Shown in pieces: positions 43,046-53,635 of a DNA stretch of 64,000 bases. The notes below the pieces were generated by a model that was not told the DNA's origin, did not search any database, and was given only the letters and a program-made list of their open reading frames with translations. Position 1 is the stretch's first letter, and every line of letters begins with the position of its first letter. Location of the stretch: assembly GCA_963970005.1 (NCBI GenBank), contig CAXAMN010020890.1, positions 890,757 through 954,756 of the forward strand, given 5' to 3'. This DNA is from Durusdinium trenchii. Lineage: Eukaryota; Sar; Dinophyceae; Suessiales; Symbiodiniaceae. A program made the translations under genes and the position numbers.

Positions 43046-43501
43046 TCACCTGGCTCTCACATATGGATCCGTTATAGGGACCCATGAAAACACACCATCG
43101 TGTGAGCTTCCAGGTTGGTCAGTCTTTGATTCTGCTAAAATGTTTGAAGATATTCCAAATCGTTCAAATGAGCGAATCTGGAATATCTTCAAATAGTTCA
43201 AGCCTTGCCTTTGGAATTGCTTGAAGATATGCCAATTCCTTGCCTCCAAAGGTGCGAGACTTGAAGTGACCAACTCCATCCCCCCGAGCGCAGCGCCAAA
43301 ACAGAGCGCTCCACCGGTTTCCGCCCACTCCTCTGCGAGTCCAGAACGGTGCTCGCGCGCCTGGACCACTTTGGGCAAGGGCGTGCGTTCGCGGAGCCAC
43401 AGAACGGTGCTCGCCAAAGGGAATGACCACAAATACCCTGGACGCCTGGAGCAGCTGCAGGAGGCTGCAGTCGGGAGAACACACAAAAGGCGGTAGTTCA
43501 A
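43046..43501 (-). CDS. coding island with two competing minus-strand frames
   Basis: One frame, 43501-43046 (151 codons), reads REHRSGLAEEWAETGGALCF, then LAPLEARNWHIFKQFQRQG, and ends at GCCAG|GTGACC. The other, 43484-43164 (106 codons), reads CSLLQLLQASRVFVVIPFGE, then TFGGKELAYLQAIPKARLEL before TGA. Both have good codon bias. Only one is likely translated. The 15-bp inverted repeat at 43143-43193 lies in the 3' part of the first frame. Confidence 0.38.
   Translation of the reverse strand: MNYRLLCVLPTAASCSCSRRPGYLWSFPLASTVLWLRERTPLPKVVQAREHRSGLAEEWAETGGALCFGAALGGMELVTSSLAPLEARNWHIFKQFQRQGLNYLKIFQIRSFERFGISSNILAESKTDQPGSSHDGVFSWVPITDPYVRAR
43143..43193. repeat. perfect 15-bp inverted repeat
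   Basis: TTTGAAGATATTCCA at 43143-43157 and its exact complement at 43179-43193, with a 21-nt loop. Confidence 0.9.
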
Positions 43502-44316
43502 CCGCTAGTGAAATCCCAGCAATGCAGGAGGAAAAAGGAAATGATGGTTGCCTCCACTAAGAGATGTCCATCTTTTTTGCCCATTTGAGCAACGCTCAAT
43601 GAACTAGCAGCATGTAGTGAACTAGCCCAAAATAGTTACATATGATCTTTTACAAAGTGGGGCCAGCCTCCTTTATTTTGCTTTATTCTCTATTTTTTGG
43701 CCAGCCTCCACGGGTCATTTACCAAACTACTAAGCCTTCGCGACCTCCCGGGGCCTCACAGTGGTGAGGATCGTCACATTCAGCGTCAGCGCCGCCGCTG
43801 GGGCCTGTCATGGGCCAGCAAAAGTGGTCTAGAAAATCGATGGAGGTGGTGATCGGCTGAGGCAAAACCATCCTGAACATCCCAGTGCTTTTATGGGAGG
43901 CTGAGGACTCAGACTTTTGCAACCCCCAGGTCGTGACGAAAACTAATTGGGCCGAGAAAACGAAGTTCGATGACCTTTAGCTGGATTAGAAAAATCGGTG
44001 GGCCGTTTTGGGCAGAGATTGGTCCTTCGGTCCTTGGGTTGTTCGTGCGTAGAAGAGTTGTTCATCTCAGTAACGTCTCTTCACATCCCATCTTTCTGGG
44101 AGCTCATCATGTTTCTCTGTTTCTCTCTTTGGGGGTTCCTCTTTCTGCGCCTCCTGCAAGAGGGTTTCCAAGTAGAGCTTTCGAGGGCCATTGTAAGGAA
44201 GCCAGCTGCAGTCTTTGATGAACTTGCTGCTGTTGATAGTGGACAGGTAACCTCGAGCGCAGGAGTATGTATATAACTTTGCTGTGAACCCGACAAATGT
44301 GAGCACTGCAGACCAT

Positions 44317-44383
44317 GAAGCAGAAGAAGAAGAAGAAGAAGAAGAATGAGACGAAGGAGAAGAAGAAGAAGGAGAAGAAGAAG
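44317..44383. repeat. (GAA)n microsatellite
   Basis: About 20 GAA/GAG triplets. The minus frame through it gives a Ser run. Confidence 0.95.
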
Positions 44384-45018
44384 TGGCGGCCAAACCGTGG
44401 ATGCTACATGTTAGTCTTCTTATATATTTTCGATCACCGTTGATTGCCATTTGCATCTGAGAGTTTGTCATGGTGTCCCCCTGCCACTCTTTACTTCGAA
44501 GAGACATTTTCTCAACATTCAATTCACTTTCTTGGTGGCAGCTTTGTGAGGGGTACCAGGGTAGACCGTCAGCCACTTCTTTGTGCGATGTGGTTCTTCA
44601 AGGATGCTACGCTTTGGTCATGCCGCCATGCCGCCATGCCGTGGCCAAGACCGACCCGCGCAACACCACGAAGACCGGTTGGGCAACGGCCGGACTGGCG
44701 GGCGGAGCGTCTCCTCAACTTGACGGACCGGCTTTTCGACAGTGAAGTCACGGTGACTTTAGTCTTAGAGCTTTGTGCCTAAATCTGGATGGAGGACATG
44801 ACTAGCCACCAGACACGACATACAGCTCTTCTCCTGCTCGAGGGTGGCTTGGAGTCTTACAGCTATGGACAACATCTAAATCATCCAAACTCCGACAAGC
44901 CTTGAACTGATAGACAAACAATGACCCTCAATGACGAATGAGGAAGAACTGGTCATGTTGGTCAATTTTTTAAATGACCCCAACCCGGTCAGTTGGTCAG
45001 TTGGTAGACCATAACCCT

Positions 45019-45369
45019 CTATATATCCGACTCTAGCCCTCGCCCTCCCAAATGCTTCATGGAGCTGTAGGGAGTTGCGAGTACACAGCTTTGCCGCTCA
45101 GCATCTGGTTGACCCACCTGAGCTTCGGCGCTTCGCGTCAGAAACGATAATGTGAACTGGTCGGACCCTCCGCACCGTCCAGGTGACGAACCAAAAATGG
45201 AATCAAATTCTGAACGAACAAACCAAACATCGACAAGCCCACAAAAAACAATCGTTCGCATACGTTTTTTGACGCATGGATTCGGGATTTTTGCTGGGTC
45301 CCAGCAGCGATGTCCCAGTTTGGAAGGTTTTTTCATGTGTTGTTGTTCATTTTTCTGATATCCGACCAT
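45019..45369 (-). CDS. candidate exon, 116 codons
   Basis: The minus frame reads VRSEFDSIFGSSPGRCGGSD, QFTLSFLTRSAEAQVGQPDA and SCVLATPYSSMKHLGGRG before TAG. The plus strand (45152-45358) is less convincing. Length is about what chance gives; composition is good. No family recognised. Confidence 0.28.
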   Translation of the reverse strand: MVGYQKNEQQHMKKPSKLGHRCWDPAKIPNPCVKKRMRTIVFCGLVDVWFVRSEFDSIFGSSPGRCGGSDQFTLSFLTRSAEAQVGQPDAERQSCVLATPYSSMKHLGGRGLESDI

Positions 45370-45423
45370 AGAACATCACTGTGACTTGCATCATTGGGAT
45401 GATGACCCGCACCGTGGAGAGAC

Positions 45424-46140
45424 ATGACTTGGTCTGCACCGCTGGAGATTGAGATGGACCGCAAGAGTGAAGACTTGAAAGACAAAGATGTTGCAAAGGC
45501 TATGCTGCAATGGGTCCTGCACTTGCATGGTGAGTGTTGCTAAGGGTCTACAATCCCTCCAGCTCACATACAATTGACTGACCGTCCTTCTTCTGTCGAT
45601 TGATGTTGTTTAAAGTCCTGGAGAAACCTGGCAGCCTGGCTGTGGGTCAAAACTGATAGCCCTACCTGCAAGGTCAAGCTACATGGTGTTGTGGCTCCAG
45701 GTTCTGACCCATTCCCATGTGGGTATGGGTATGGTAGTAGAGAACGTTGTCCAAAGCTGTTGACTTGCCATGGGAAGTTGTGATGGTTGAATCAACTCGC
45801 AGTGTGCCAGGTCTGGGGTGGTTTTCATCCAAATGCGACTATGTTCAGGTATGGAGAAACAACAACAAACCGATGTATATATATATTCTATATAATTGAT
45901 TTAGAAGAACACATTGTTAGACACAATGTTTACTGTACCAAAAACACTGGCCTTAGGGGCACTTTGTGTCTTCTTTGCTACTGGGGCCAACTCAGACAAC
46001 TAGTCCCGCACAACCATCCAGCCCAGGCACCGAAAAGCTCAAAAAACTTGACACTGATGGCAACACCTGCCAGAGCTGCCCCGCGGGCATATAAACTTGG
46101 AGCGGCCATTGCCTGTGATAATTTAGATGATAATTGGTGA
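45424..46140 (+). CDS. candidate multi-exon plus-strand gene, function unknown
   Basis: Exon 1 (45424-45529) starts at ATG (MTWSAPLEIEMDRKSEDL) and ends at a consensus ATG|GTGAGT donor. Exon 2 starts at 45635 after GGCAG in the matching phase and reads HAWLWVKTDSPTCKVKLHG. It either reads on to a TGA near 45783 or splices at 45700. A further exon-like frame (AVDLPWEVVMVESTRS) ends at CAG|GTATGG near 45850. A last open stretch (LMATPARAAPRAYKLG) stops at 46140. The chain of phase-compatible exons is the support; each piece alone is short. The gene converges on the minus-strand membrane-protein gene. Function unknown. Confidence 0.4.
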
Positions 46141-46964
46141 TCAACAAGTAAATGAAAACACGAGCATAAAAAGGCTGCTTGTAAGGAAAAAGAGAAAAAT
46201 AAGTATTGCTATAGGGCTATGGGTGAAATTCAAAATGCAGCGGACTATAGGATGCTATGGGTGGATGTTCACACCACTGGGCCCATGTTGCGGTGTCGAT
46301 TGGTTGCCCAAAACCCCATTAGACATGAGGCAATCATGTGAGCTCGCTGACTTGTAGGTGCGTGTGATCTTATCTACTCTAGACCAGCAAAAAGACTTAT
46401 ATATATAATGTAGGCTGTTGATTAATTAACAAAGCCCCCCATACTAAAAGGTTTTACAGACTAGATGAGGGTCTCTTGGGGCTATCATATCCCTCTATTA
46501 TGCCCCCAAATAAAACTTTTCTGCCCCAGTGGCCTACTTCGTGAGCACGCAGTCTTTGGGGGTCCTTGAACCCAAGGGATGCTTAAGGCTGACCTTGTGC
46601 TAAAGATCTGGACTTTCCCCCCTCTTCCCCGCCTTGAAAAAAACAACGCCTATAGTTGAGGTCGCCAAGGACTACGACATTTGTCAGGGACGACAAGAGT
46701 TGCTGCGATCTACTGTTACTGAATTCACCAGCTGCCAAAACACCTCTTGAACAAGACAATTCTCTGTCGAGGGGGATCTTTGCCCCTGGGCAGCAGTAAG
46801 TGAGGTCTTTGCCTCATGCAGCTTCGTACACATGTGTAGTCTAAAATGAGATGCATTTCAAGCAGGCTGGCATCACTGGAAACCCAGGTCCAACTTCAAT
46901 TGAACAGCGGCACTGGGTGCTTTGAGGTGACAGGTGCTCAGGTTGTCTTAGTCCTTGTTTTGTC
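46141..46964. other. intergenic region between converging candidates
   Basis: No convincing frame; AT-rich near 46390 and C-rich runs near 46430 and 46620. It separates the plus chain ending at 46140 from the minus exon ending at 46965. Confidence 0.55.
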
Positions 46965-47526
46965 TTAGGAGACCGTAGCCTTCGTTTGGCCAGTGCCAAG
47001 CAAAGTCACGCATCTTGGCAAAAGTGTATAGCAAATGGAAGAACAGGAAAAGCCCTGGGTGGCCAGCCACAACATAAGGCTGGAGCCGTGCCTGATTGTG
47101 TTGAGCCACATGGCATCAAAGGCCCAACAAGTAGAGCCTAACATCATCGACTGCGCAGGATGCATCAGGACATTTGGAAAGCAGTTGAAGAAGTCCCTAG
47201 TTGCCTCCGTACGCACAACGGCCAACCACACCATGGTGCAGGTGGTGTACAACACGGCATACGCGCAACCGATCAGCGCGAGCCAGCTGAGAACCACATG
47301 AATCTCATTGCAGGGAACCTGGCCACAGTCGATCCATTCTGAAGCGTCTGCCTCCTCTTTGATAGATTCTCCAGTCTTATCCATGGTGAGCAGTAGAGCT
47401 GCCACCACACCGATGGTCGTGAAGGCAGTGATCAAGGACTCACGTACTTTCTCCAGCTCTCCATCTGAGCTACTCTCCACGAATCGGTGCAAAATGGAAA
47501 GGGGCATGGCCAATCCTTTTTTTTCC
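46965..47526 (-). CDS. membrane protein exon, function unknown
   Basis: A minus-strand frame of about 182 codons ends in TAA at 46965. It is well above chance length and rich in G/C-ending codons (ACC, GTG, GCC, CTG, ATC). Counting from the TTG at 47513, hydrophobic stretches lie near residues 27-44, 73-99 and about 139-160. An acidic loop (KEEADASEW) with two cysteines sits between the first two, so I infer at least two or three membrane spans. The exon probably begins after TAG at 47529-47527, because a pyrimidine-rich tract and the GGGAAAAAAAAGG junction precede it; the first true ATG is internal. It may be the 3' exon of the minus-strand series at 47.8-49.5 kb. The family is not recognised. 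Confidence 0.72.
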
Positions 47527-47837
47527 CTACAAGCACAAGGGGAACTGTGAACACCTCATGGAACTTTGAGCCTCAAGCAAGGATCGGATCATCCCCTTTG
47601 GACTGGTTATATCTGGTTATATGGCAGGTTCCGTGCAGCTTTCCAAAGCAAAAATTGATATGGCTCCAAACGCCGTAACACTAGGGTACCATCCAACCCC
47701 CTAGAAAAACAACATGAGACTGATCCACCTGCAGGTACCAGAAGTTCCGAGGGTCTTACTTTCTGATCCGAACAAAACTGTTGAAATTCAACTGTGGCCT
47801 GGAGCTGTGGCGTGATGGTCAGCACGTTCCCAGACAC

Positions 47838-47941
47838 CTCCGCTGGCTGCGAAGCGCGTGGGACTGCGCGCAGTGAAACCGACCGCGCTGACCGCGTGGT
47901 CGGAGATGGCGAATGTCAGTGACGGTGTGGGAAGTGTGAAA
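47838..47941 (-). CDS. candidate internal exon upstream of the membrane-protein exon
   Basis: This very GC-rich 104-nt segment lies between a CCCCCAG acceptor and a GAG|GTGTCT donor on the minus strand. One frame has almost only G/C third bases and reads like a beta-rich repeat (DHAVSAVGF then RFAASGG, faintly WD40-like). Another frame fits splicing better: it starts in phase 0 after the exon ending at 48326 and ends in phase 2, which the single leading base of the 47526 exon completes. Which frame is translated cannot be settled here. A second possible coding stretch ending at an AAA|GTAAGA donor lies just downstream, near 47758-47838. Confidence 0.33.
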
Positions 47942-48325
47942 CTGGGGGTCTTTGACAACCAGTCTTGGGCCTGACCGTATCTTTAATATTTCAAGATCAG
48001 CTTGACAAACATCATTCATTGTCCTTGTTCAGCTGAGAGGTCCTGCCAGTTTGTTTTTTAGTACAGTTCTGTCGCAGGGAAAGTCTCGGAATCACTTCTT
48101 GACTGATAGCTGATAGCCAAAGCAAGAGGCTTCAGCCCTCACCTTTTGCGGGCTCGTCTGCAACATCATATATATATATATAGTAGGTTGGAGAAATATG
48201 GGTGTGTATTAAAATTAGGAGACCTCACAGTTCGATTGTATGCAAGAAGAAACATAGACCAGTCTACCCATTGGTTGAGGATATCTCCCTATGAACACAC
48301 ACATACACACACCCCTTATTATCAC

Positions 48326-48504
48326 CCCATATGTCTTTGCCCCGCATGCCCAAACCACATCATCGGCCTCAGGAAAGGCACGGAAGGTGAGATCCTCTAC
48401 GCTGGGCTCAAGTTCTTTGGGCACAAGCAGTGTGGCCGCTGGACTCTCAAGCTGCCCTGGAAGAACGAGTTCGCCGGCGGTTTCTCGGGCAATTCTGTCC
48501 ATGA
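48326..48504 (-). CDS. candidate internal exon of the 47-49.5 kb minus-strand series
   Basis: The exon is bounded by a CTTCAG acceptor and a GGG|GTGATA donor and stays open for 179 nt. The frame begins at or before ATG (MDRIARETAGELVLPGQ) and includes an acidic segment (KELEPSVEDLTF) and PEADDVVWACG. The opposite strand is also open with high G/C third bases (ILYAGLKFFGHKQ, ending GNSVHD then stop). I prefer minus because both splice signals fit and neighbouring minus-strand exons line up, but the plus reading cannot be excluded. No family recognised. Confidence 0.42.
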
Positions 48505-49335
48505 CTGAAGTGGGTTTGAAAGCGTTTGATAGATGGAGAACGGGGATATCCTCCTGTATCTTTGTGGGTCACTGTCGTGGTTTTTCTTGGGAACAACCCC
48601 TCTGAAACGAATGTTCCTTTTTGTGGAAGCAAGCTACACTCCCAAATAACACTATATAAGACTATATACATTGGAGAATGGCCTTGCCGAAGGGGTTCTT
48701 GTCCCATTCTTGGAAAGACACCAAGTCTTCGATAAGCCACACTGGGACAACCTCTATGCTTGCAAATCTGTTGGTATTCATAGCAAGTATTGTAGATCAA
48801 ACACAATATAGAATAATACAATGTTTGATCAGAAGAGTCGCGACGCTGATGTCGTTGTGGTGGGTACTTTAAACCAAGACCAGGGGGAAGAAATATCCGA
48901 AACAAAACAATCTGACCCCAAACGAATTCCACGGTGCAAGTGCAACAGTGAATATTTGGGAACTCTTGAATGATTCCGTCACATTCAACTCCACAATTCC
49001 ACTTCACAGATCAAGATCCCACAATGAGATATTTATTTTAAAAAGAACCAACAAACATGATAAAAACAAAATGCATCATGATGCATCCATTGGAATCTAT
49101 CAATCTTGGATAAAATGCATCGACATCCATCAACCTTTGGAATCAGAAACAGCGTTGCAGCGTTGAATTCCGTTCTTGCACGTTCATCCACTCATCAGTT
49201 CAGACTCCATGGTTAAATAGCCACCGGCACCACACCAGCACCACCGGTGTGGACAGTGCTTTTATTGAACCATTGTGCTTGCTTGTTTTATATTAAACAT
49301 GCTTTATATAAGCTAGCACAATTGACCTGGGATAC

Positions 49336-49513
49336 CTGGTATGTTAGTATTAGGATAGGGAGACACCAGGATAGGGAGGTCTCCCTAATACAAAGCCACC
49401 TCCCCTCTCCGGTGCGTGGCATGAACGCGTCAGCGTAAGAGCGGCCTGCCACGATTGCATAGGCCGTGACCACGGCGCCGCCCAGGACCTGTCCCGAGGA
49501 AGAGGTGTGTGAA
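49336..49513 (-). CDS. candidate exon with a Gly/Ala-rich hydrophobic segment
   Basis: The minus frame runs from a CACCAG acceptor at 49517-49514 to a CCAG|GTATCC donor. It reads SSSGQVLGGAVVTAYAIVAG followed by RSYADAFMPRTGEGRW, with strongly G/C-ending codons in the first half. The VLGGAVVTAYAIVAG stretch could be a membrane span. It lies upstream of, and on the same strand as, the exons at 48326, 47838 and 46965, so one long membrane-protein gene is plausible. Its phase does not join directly to the 48504 exon, so a further exon would lie between them. Confidence 0.45.
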
Positions 49514-50597
49514 CTGGTGTTTACTTTAGATATCTTTAGATCAAACTCACAACAGCGTGGGGTTAAACAGAGAAAATATGGGTGAAGCTTGGATCGATTG
49601 GAGTTTGTTTTTGGACGTGCCAGGGGGTTCAGATGCAAGCTCTACCATCCAAATCGGGGCAAAGTGTCCTAGTTGCTACTTGAACATCGGAAGCCCCCAA
49701 CATCTCCCAAGATATAGACTGAAACGACAAGAGTAAAAAGGAGCCGTCAAAGATCAAGAATCATCCTTAGTTATAAGATGTTTGTTATAAGAATTTGGGG
49801 ATCATCTGCCTGAAACATCTCGAAACACTGCTGCACTGCTGGGGCACCAAGCGGATCTGTCCCTCTTTCCCCCCTAAGCTTGCTGGCTCATTGCCAACTA
49901 AGCCTCCCATCTATTCCATCATGTTCCATCACTCCTCTGTTTCGACCTGTTCTTCCGTCCTTTCGACCCGACGAATCGACGAATGGTCCGACGCCACCGT
50001 ACCGATCGCCTCGCCTCAAAGGGCCCCAGGTAATCGCAAAGCTTTGGGACCTCCACTGCCCTGAAGGAAGGACAGGTGGACAGGTGGCGGACAGTTGCAC
50101 CCCAGACAGCACCCCGGGCCCCTAAGAGGGGGCGCTTTCAGGGGAAGAGGGATGATGAGGGATGAAAGCCATGAAAGGCATGACGTGGCATGACATCCAT
50201 GAACCTCATTCCCTTGAGGGGTTGACTAGTGATATTTGAGATCTTGAAATGCAAAAGTGCCTGATCAAGTAACTCATGCTGATGACAAAAGCTGATGACA
50301 AACTCTGGCAAAACGTCAATCCGCTGATGATTATTTTGGGTCCTGTTTCAGGTGATGTTGCATGGATGTGGGTCAGAGTCAAACAAGGCAGGGAGAGTGG
50401 CTGAAGCTTGTGACTCCTTGCCGCAGAACCATGAAGGAACACTCACTAACCAGTCCTACCAGTATTTCTTGTGATCAAATCCGATCTGTTTCCAAAAAGA
50501 ACCATCACTGCAGCGTCCAGTATCTGGTAAAAAAGAGACGGTCTAGTGCACCGTCCAAATACGGCAGCTACTTCAGGCCATTCGCTATTTTTTTAAA

Positions 50598-50640
50598 TGG
50601 CCTCCAAGCTAATAGCAATGGCCTCCAACCTAATTGGCCT
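50598..50640. repeat. ATGGCCTCCAACCTAATAG repeats, second locus
   Basis: AATGGCCTCCAAGCTAATAG followed by CAATGGCCTCCAACCTAATT. Confidence 0.75.
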
Positions 50641-50786
50641 TAAAGCCCGATGATTCTTCCACTCTTTAAACCGTCTCCAAGCTACAAGAGCTGCAGCGCA
50701 GTTCCCCCACATGCATTTGGCATCTCCTCCGGCTGTAAACCCGCATTGGGTACGCTGGAGCGGAAGTGCTCCAGCATTGCGCCTGA

Positions 50787-50951
50787 GAAGTGGCAGTGGG
50801 GAGCTGTGAGCTTTTCCACGTCGATGGCTATGTTACCATGTTTGCTATTTGTACTGTTGGTTTCCTCTTCGGAGCTTTGGGATACCGGGTTCTGGTATGG
50901 GGCTCAAAAGGGGCTTTTCTTACTCAGAGGATGCGTGAATTCTTTGGGTGA
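50787..50951 (+). CDS. candidate C-terminal exon of a membrane protein
   Basis: A plus frame of 54 codons reads EVAVGSCELFHVDGYVTMF, then AICTVGFLFGALGYRVLVW and GAFLTQRMREFFG before TGA. It resembles the last membrane span and cytosolic tail of a multi-span transporter. That is an inference from topology; the family is not certain. A longer plus frame of 197 codons (50650-51243) covers the same DNA in another phase, also with a hydrophobic core, and is the competing reading. Confidence 0.36.
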   Translation, partial: EVAVGSCELFHVDGYVTMFAICTVGFLFGALGYRVLVWGSKGAFLTQRMREFFG

Positions 50952-51493
50952 TTGCCTTTTCGAAACAGTCATTCCTGGGATCAATCCAAGGAAGCCTTTG
51001 CAAATGGAACTCATGCACGTGAGTTACAGGTGGAACTTTTCAGCTCAAAACCCTCCGAGTTCGTGTCAGAACTCCGCTCACAAACAACAATCCTCTCTAC
51101 ATCCAACGCCAAAGCATGGAGCAAAAACGCCGACGAACGGAGCGGCATCGCGCCATCGCTACGGAGCGATCGGACGCGACGGACGAATTAGGGGCTCCTG
51201 GCCTTACTACAAACAGAGCAAGGACGCTACTATACGCTACTAGTGAATGCCTGGAAACTTGGATCACCAAGTAATTACGGTCTCACATGGTCAAAGCGCT
51301 GGTCAAAGGGTTGGAGCTGTGAGCTTCCAGCTCAACCCAAAAAAAACATTCTGGTCGTAACTTCTATATATAGTATCTTCTAGTCCCTGGATTAAGTATT
51401 TCATTCTTTGCTCACGTGAGAAAGAAATCCTTGCTCATTCTCTGATCCTTCCACGTCCGACATTCCTAGCCACCCCCACATCGGACGTTCCAC

Positions 51494-51625
51494 CTGCAGA
51501 GGTCAAGGAGGTGAAGTTCTCATGGCTCATGGTCAGTAAGGCCCCATCGCCCACCTGCGCCACCCAGCGCGACCGGAGGGCATATGGGGTTAGTGAACGG
51601 TTCACCGACGCAAAGAACATTGACC
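51494..51625 (-). CDS. candidate exon from ATG to a GT donor
   Basis: The minus frame from ATG at 51620 reads MFFASVNRSLTPYALRSRW, VAQVGDGALLTMSHENFTS and ends at TGCAG|GTGGAA. Codons are G/C-biased, and both the start and donor are credible. It could be a first exon. No family recognised. Confidence 0.38.
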
Positions 51626-51844
51626 CAGAAAAGCATATGGCTTGAAGAGGATCTTGTTAACTGCTTGGAACGTGCGGGTCATATTACCTCGTGTATACTC
51701 CGTGCATGCATGTGTACACCCAAAAACCTGCAAGCTAGTCTATTTGTCGGTATATTCGATATAATAGTCAATATATTACATGGTACATCGATTATGCTGT
51801 CGATGTCCGCTTGTCATTGTAATCATTTGAGCTTGATCTAGTAG

Positions 51845-52093
51845 TCAAAACCCCAACCTCTTCCCAATGCCACACCCAACTCCCCGGCCGCGTTTCACCT
51901 CCGGCTGTCCGACTTCCGAGCGGATCGAGAAGAGCACCCGTGCAGCCGGGTTCCTCAGTGAGGCTGGGGCTGGGTATGGGGTTCTACGGGTTCCTCGAAC
52001 TCGAAGTGATCCGAAAACTGACTGGTGCGACTCGTAGGGAATGAGGGAATGAACCCCCAATAGAGATATTCCTTTGGATCTAGCCACCCTCAT
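51845..52093 (-). CDS. candidate terminal exon, basic
   Basis: The minus frame reads SVFGSLRVRGTRRTPYPAPA, NPAARVLFSIRSEVGQPEVK and a Gly/Arg-rich end before TGA. Good G/C third bases in the central part; no convincing acceptor. Low to moderate support. Confidence 0.28.
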   Translation of the reverse strand: MRVARSKGISLLGVHSLIPYESHQSVFGSLRVRGTRRTPYPAPASLRNPAARVLFSIRSEVGQPEVKRGRGVGCGIGKRLGF

Positions 52094-52268
52094 TCTCTAG
52101 TAAGCACGAGTCTGTAAAAAGGATCGAACCCGACTCCCTTGATACTCTTTTCACTTTGTCAGGCAACTTTTCTTCACTGCAAACATCGACTTCTCTTTGT
52201 CACTTGGTGAGGCAGCGAGGCACAAATGGACGCTGGCCTAGGACCCCCTTCTTGTCTGAAGACCCCCC

Positions 52269-52508
52269 TTGTTGGGGGTATCACCTCGGCGCGGAGTGGT
52301 GAATTGCTCCAAGCTTCGGCTGCAAAAGCTGCACCGTGTGGGTCTGTCTCATAGCCACGTCGCGCTTGGGACCCTCAAACCAGTGATCTCCCAGTTGCCA
52401 CAGCACCAGCGGTTCCGCATGGATGCTCGGCACCTGCGCAGAAGTTTCTTGGTGTTGTTGTTTGGGGCCGGTTCAAACATGGAAGAGAACGACATGGGAG
52501 AGATTTAA
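52269..52508 (+). CDS. candidate terminal exon, 79 codons
   Basis: The plus frame reads CSKLRLQKLHRVGLSHSHVA, LGTLKPVISQLPQHQRFRM, RRSFLVLLFGAGSNMEEND and then TAA. Composition is natural with G/C-biased codons, and no competing long frame lies opposite. The start is not defined. No family recognised. Confidence 0.37.
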   Translation: MLGVSPRRGVVNCSKLRLQKLHRVGLSHSHVALGTLKPVISQLPQHQRFRMDARHLRRSFLVLLFGAGSNMEENDMGEI

Positions 52509-52931
52509 AAAATAAATGTCAAAGACGGTAAAAGACAAGTTTTATCATGAACAACGTGCTCAAACAAATGCAACTTTAGGTGTTCCAATAAACAACACCA
52601 ACCAACACATCTTCTTATTTCTTCCATAGAGGCTCTGCTGGAGTTGCTAGAGGAATGAGTTCCTATCAAGTAGAACCTGATCAGGGAAATCAACTGGTTT
52701 CAAAAGAATCTCCTTCTGCCAGGGGTGATTCAATCAGCTTCAAGTACTCAGTGTACTTCGGACAGTTTCCTTGAATTAGGGCTTAACATGGCTTTAACAA
52801 CCACTACGTTGCTCGCTCGTCGAGGGCCTCGGTACGTGTCTTGATGATCAGCACCCGCACGTAGCCTGGATTCGTCCAAACATATCCTGGCTCCTGGCCG
52901 CTGAAAGAATGGACAGCGCTTCGCCTTGGTC

Positions 52932-53246
52932 TTAGGGGTTTGGGATCCAGCTTTGGTGCGACCAAACGGACTTAGTAAGATGGTCAGTCTGGTTGTTCAA
53001 ATGCTTCAAACATGTTGCACAAACCTGCAGTCTCTTTGAGTCTCTTGGGTTTTGTCTGAGCCAGGTCCGGCCATTTTTCTGAGCCTCTGAGCGTTTCGGA
53101 AATTCCAAAAACGCACTCTCTCCTTTAACCGCCAGTCCACCTGCAACAGAGTGGTTGTGTTGGCTGCCTCGCATGCGTTGTGCAATGGCGACGTCAAAAA
53201 GGCTCTTGTGTCGTGGCTGGCATGAACAATAGAGTGGTGAACTCAT
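52932..53246 (-). CDS. candidate exon, 104 codons
   Basis: The minus frame reads SLFDVAIAQRMRGSQHNHSV, GLAVKGESAFLEFPKRSEA and a Lys/His/Trp-rich end before TAA. Possible donors (TTGCAG|GTGGAC and CTGCAG|GTTTGT) inside suggest it is more than one exon. Moderate to low support. Confidence 0.3.
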   Translation of the reverse strand: MSSPLYCSCQPRHKSLFDVAIAQRMRGSQHNHSVAGGLAVKGESAFLEFPKRSEAQKNGRTWLRQNPRDSKRLQVCATCLKHLNNQTDHLTKSVWSHQSWIPNP

Positions 53247-53265
53247 GGAAGAACAAAGTGACTAA

Positions 53266-53553
53266 GTGGCCTCCACAATCGGCGGACCACGCAGGCAACT
53301 CGATCGAAATGTTATCCAGGAAATTTGCCAGATCTTAGCCAACCCCGGCCAACCCCTCCAATTCAAGACACAGGCCGCCACTGCTGTGGGGATCAGCTGC
53401 CCAAGCAAGGGCCGTTCACAAAGCAAGGCTGGATCACCATTTCAACACAAATCTGACAATTCTCAGTGGCATCAACAGAGCAATTCCCAAGGCATGCATA
53501 TGTGGCGACCAGCGAACTCTGGAACCTTGCTTTTAGAACACCTGAATCAATGA
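53266..53553 (+). CDS. candidate exon, 95 codons
   Basis: The plus frame reads IGGPRRQLDRNVIQEICQIL, QPLQFKTQAATAVGISCPS and a Ser/Gln/His-rich, low-complexity end before TGA. The first 45 codons have G/C-biased third positions. No ATG at the start. No family recognised. Confidence 0.3.
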   Translation: MASTIGGPRRQLDRNVIQEICQILANPGQPLQFKTQAATAVGISCPSKGRSQSKAGSPFQHKSDNSQWHQQSNSQGMHMWRPANSGTLLLEHLNQ

Positions 53554-53635
53554 TGTCACTAGACGACCAAAGAACATGCAAAATGCAAAGTGCCTCACTG
53601 CCTCACTAAGAGGATTGATATTCCGGAGATGTCAC

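Noticed and set aside
44444-44782. GC island open on both strands (44560-44780)
   Set aside because: At least three frames are equally good and no splice signal decides; I could not support a specific CDS.
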